The position numbers and the translations under genes were made by a program. From Tumebacillus algifaecis (GTDB taxonomy: Bacteria > Bacillota > Bacilli > Tumebacillales > Tumebacillaceae), in assembly GCF_002243515.1 (NCBI RefSeq), contig NZ_CP022657.1, positions 3,187,001 to 3,251,000 of the forward strand: a DNA stretch of 64,000 nucleotides, read 5' to 3'. The stretch's first letter is position 1, and each line of letters starts with the position of its first letter. This document shows positions 61,643 through 64,000 of this stretch, one piece after another. Under the pieces are notes generated by a model. It had not been told where the DNA came from and ran no database searches. It was given only the letters and a program-made list of their open reading frames with translations.

Positions 61643-61846
61643 TTAGTTCATCAAGAACACGTTGCGCACCTTATCAAACAAATTGCTGATATACGTGATC
61701 ACAGTGAGCATGATGACGATAAAACCTGTGAGCGTCGCCCAACTGGCGAACTCTTCTTTTCCTGACTGCTTGAGCACCGTATGAATGACAGCAGTCAAAA
61801 TCCCGATCCCGGCGATAAAAAAGATGGTATTCACATCTGAGTTCAT
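61643..61846 (-). CDS. spoIIIAC: Stage III sporulation protein AC
   Basis: A 67-aa two-helix membrane protein (FFIAGIGILTAVIHTVL; WATLTGFIVIMLTVI). The ATG at 61846 has GAGGAGG seven bases upstream, so a longer frame that would overlap spoIIIAB is rejected. Confidence 0.94.
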   Translation of the reverse strand: MNSDVNTIFFIAGIGILTAVIHTVLKQSGKEEFASWATLTGFIVIMLTVITYISNLFDKVRNVFLMN

Positions 61847-61881
61847 GCCTGTACCTCCTCGCCCGCCTAAACGTTTGGGTA

Positions 61882-62400
61882 TCAATACAAGAGAATGACG
61901 AGTGTCAGACCCATCAGAGCCCCCAGATACCGCCACATCTTTTCGTTCTTCGACTGCTCTTCGCGGGCGCCTTGCTCTTCGGTGCCAAGGTGTGCGAGGG
62001 CAAGCTGGATGTGTTTGATCTGGTCTTGGCGGTCAGATATCCCGAGGGTCTGGCCGAAACTATGCAACACGTCGCGGTCCGCCTCCTTTAAGCGCAGGTT
62101 CACTTTGTGTGCAGTGAGCGTCTCCCGCCAAATCTCGCCTGCGGTAACACCCTGTCCTTCACGAAGCTTATGTCCAAGCTCCGCAAAAAATGTCCCGACC
62201 GGCCCAGGAATCCGAGTTCCGATTTTCCGACACGCTTCAGAGAGCGGTGTTGCGGTGTACAATATCTCCGTCTCCAGCAATTGCAAGGCGTTGATGAACA
62301 ACCGCAGCTGCTTGGAGCGCTCCGCATAACGGCTCGCCATGCGAAACCCAAAGCTTGTCGCGACCAGCAAAATGATGAGGCTCCCGAACAGTTTGATCAT
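61882..62400 (-). CDS. spoIIIAB: Stage III sporulation protein AB
   Basis: A 172-aa protein with membrane helices at both ends and a helical soluble core resembling a GspF-type fold (LFINALQLLETEILYTATPL). Its start overlaps the spoIIIAA stop by four bases. Confidence 0.94.
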   Translation of the reverse strand: MIKLFGSLIILLVATSFGFRMASRYAERSKQLRLFINALQLLETEILYTATPLSEACRKIGTRIPGPVGTFFAELGHKLREGQGVTAGEIWRETLTAHKVNLRLKEADRDVLHSFGQTLGISDRQDQIKHIQLALAHLGTEEQGAREEQSKNEKMWRYLGALMGLTLVILLY

Positions 62401-63416
62401 GTGCGATCACCTCTGGTTTGGATCAGCTCCCCAGTCCGGTCGTAGACGCCTTCGATCGTGCAAGGGCCCTGACGGCGAGAGAGGATGATGTAGCGCGAGA
62501 AAGCGCCAAGTTCAAACAATTGCCGAAGCAGCGGACGCGTGCGCACTTCATGCATGCCAAAACCGTGGGCGGTGGTGATCACCGTCACCCCAGCGTGAAT
62601 CGCTTCGAGCAGAGCATGTCCGTCTTCAGTGCGTCCGATCTCGTCTGTGACCAGCACCTGTGGGGACATCGAGCGGATCATCATCGCCATTCCTTCCGCC
62701 TTCGGGCAGGCATCGAGCACATCGGTGCGCGGGCCGAGATCGTGCTGTGGCGACCCCTGCCAAGAGGCGGCGATCTCAGAGCGCTCATCGACGATCCCGA
62801 CCTTTTGACCTGCCACTTTCGGATGCAACACCCCTTGCGAAATCTTGCGGGCCAAGTCGCGAAGCAGTGTCGTCTTGCCACATTGCGGCGGGGAGATCAA
62901 CAGCGTGTTGTGCAGGCGATAGGAGGTCGAATCGATGAGCAGTTGACCTACATCGTTCGCGGCGTGCTTGACATCGCGAGCGATGCGGATATTAAAAGCG
63001 GCAATCTCCTTCATCCCCCGCACCAGACCGTTCCCGTCTAGCAAGATGCGCCCGGCGATGCCGACGCGGTGCCCACCTTTGATCGTGATGTAGCCGCGTC
63101 GCAGTTCCTCTTCCAGCGCGTACAACGACGACCCGCTCAGCAGGTTCAAACTCTGTTCCAGATCTTCAGCAGTAAGCGGGTATCCCGCATCGGGTTCCCC
63201 AGTCACTTTTCCTTGTGAAGTAACAAAACAGTCGCGCCCACCATACAAAATTTGAATCGGGCGGCCCAACCGCAACCTGATCTCTTCGATCTGTCCTAGC
63301 ACGTCGATGGGCAGTCCCAAGATCGCCTGCCGGATGCGCACAGGCAGTACACAAGCGATCTGTTCCCGAATCACGGTCAACATGTCGCTTGCTCCCGGCG
63401 TCGTTCGTAAGATCAT
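62397..63416 (-). CDS. spoIIIAA: Stage III sporulation protein AA (ATPase)
   Basis: A 339-aa secretion-type ATPase. Walker A ISPPQCGKTTLLRDLA, VGIVDERSEIA and VTDEIGRTEDGHALLEAIHAG are present. It is thought to power the feeding channel. The ATG at 63416 with AGGGGTGA upstream is used; a longer frame to 63569 has no such site. A later ATG at 63383 is possible. Confidence 0.94.
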   Translation of the reverse strand: MILRTTPGASDMLTVIREQIACVLPVRIRQAILGLPIDVLGQIEEIRLRLGRPIQILYGGRDCFVTSQGKVTGEPDAGYPLTAEDLEQSLNLLSGSSLYALEEELRRGYITIKGGHRVGIAGRILLDGNGLVRGMKEIAAFNIRIARDVKHAANDVGQLLIDSTSYRLHNTLLISPPQCGKTTLLRDLARKISQGVLHPKVAGQKVGIVDERSEIAASWQGSPQHDLGPRTDVLDACPKAEGMAMMIRSMSPQVLVTDEIGRTEDGHALLEAIHAGVTVITTAHGFGMHEVRTRPLLRQLFELGAFSRYIILSRRQGPCTIEGVYDRTGELIQTRGDRT

Positions 63417-63571
63417 CGTTTCTCTCACCCCTGTCCTATCGCGTTGATAGTTCATCTCTATGAGCCAAGTTGAAGCGATATACCTGAACGGCATGCAAAT
63501 CTCCCAAAATTTATTCATAGAAAGAGGAGCCAGCGATCCACCCTGCGAGCCACAATCAAAAAAAGGCAAAC

Positions 63572-63599
63572 AAAAAACCCCGGCTGCCTATGGCCAGAG
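63572..63599 (-). terminator. Terminator after the DUF188 gene
   Basis: Stem CTCTGGC / GCCGGGG (with G-U pairs) is followed by TTTTTTG on the minus strand, between the DUF188 gene and spoIIIAA. Confidence 0.7.
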
Positions 63600-63607
63600 T
63601 TTTTTGT

Positions 63608-64000
63608 TTACCCGTGATCTGTCGTTGTCATGATGCGGTCGAGCAATTCGGTCAGCGCGCTTTGAAAGCGCTCTTCATCAAGCATCGTCCGCTTCTTTGG
63701 ACCTTTGGTGCGCCCGCCGCCACGACGATGTTTGGCAGCTGCCTCCCGCATTTCGAGGATCAGCGCCATGTCATCGCTCCTGTACTCCTGTCCGGTCGGA
63801 GAGAGCGCATACCCCTGCCGACTCAATACCAGCGCCGACAACCCGATGTCCTGTGTGATCACCACATCGCCTTTCTGCATGCGGTTGGCGATCGCCATAT
63901 CGACCGCTTGGGCACTACCGTCTACGATGAGGCGGTGCTCCGACTGGGTCTCATGGTGAATGTTTGTGACCAGCACCACTTTGATGTTGCGGCGCTTTCC
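63608..64000 (-). CDS. DUF188 (YaiI/YqxD) family protein, 5' end outside the window
   Basis: The frame is open to the right edge (GKRRNIKVVLVTN enters from outside), so the start is not seen. The visible part has the family motif VDGSAQAVDMAIANRMQKGD, VVITQDIGLSALVL and RRGGGRTKGPKK. It is a PIN-like small protein family with no assigned reaction. Confidence 0.9.
   Translation of the reverse strand, partial: GKRRNIKVVLVTNIHHETQSEHRLIVDGSAQAVDMAIANRMQKGDVVITQDIGLSALVLSRQGYALSPTGQEYRSDDMALILEMREAAAKHRRGGGRTKGPKKRTMLDEERFQSALTELLDRIMTTTDHG

Overview
The window looks like chromosome of an endospore-forming Firmicute. It carries spo0A, spoIVB, the complete spoIIIAA-AH operon, three alpha/beta small acid-soluble spore protein genes, and the Bacilli-type order accB-accC-asp23-amaP-nusB-xseA-xseB-ispA-dxs-tlyA-nadK-argR-recN-spoIVB-spo0A. 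Moderate to high GC in core genes, a FixABCX complex and a multi-TPR peptide-sensor regulator suggest the Alicyclobacillaceae (Tumebacillus-like). That placement is inference, because no rRNA gene is present. Almost all housekeeping genes lie on the minus strand.

Layout. 1-10.9 kb holds a DUF1450 protein, the ribosome GTPase TypA, molybdate transport (modA, modB), an ABC-F ATPase, lspA, a GNAT acetyltransferase, and the fixABCX operon for an electron-bifurcating flavoprotein. 11.1-12.8 kb holds a plus-strand, translationally coupled pair: an HTH/TPR regulator of the RRNPP type and a secreted precursor carrying five perfect 13-residue repeats. 12.7-25.3 kb holds small proteins, an alpha/beta hydrolase, a tandem-GGDEF membrane protein, two paralogous OppA lipoproteins, PcrA helicase, three SASP genes with sigma-G-like promoters, and an APH-type kinase. 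25.9-27.5 kb holds a YkpA/YbiT-type ABC-F protein.

27.6-39.8 kb is an accessory island. It contains an unknown protein, an IS256-family remnant, an AT-rich HNH endonuclease built of repeated modules, a membrane protein, a zinc-ribbon-like gene with a nonsense codon, and a second RRNPP regulator cut by a TniA/TniB-type transposon. The transposon (33729-36744) has about 71-bp inverted termini, and an IS21 element (36751-39142) follows. The transposase genes of both elements are interrupted by single in-frame TAA codons. Beyond them lies an unlisted 42-residue Phr-like exported peptide gene with a near-palindrome upstream.

39.9-64 kb is the conserved sporulation/housekeeping block. A plus-strand gene sits between spo0A and spoIVB. 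folD is missing from the nusB-xseA interval, where a Kae1/TsaD paralogue and a ferredoxin-NADP reductase are found instead. Perfect Spo0A boxes lie upstream of spo0A, of the first oppA and of the ferredoxin-NADP reductase gene.

The most interesting item is the regulator/five-repeat-peptide pair at 11165-12723. It looks like a quorum-sensing cassette whose pheromone precursor is multi-copy, and it is divergent from fixABCX. The orphan Phr-like peptide and truncated regulator in the island suggest that a second such system was present and was broken by transposition.
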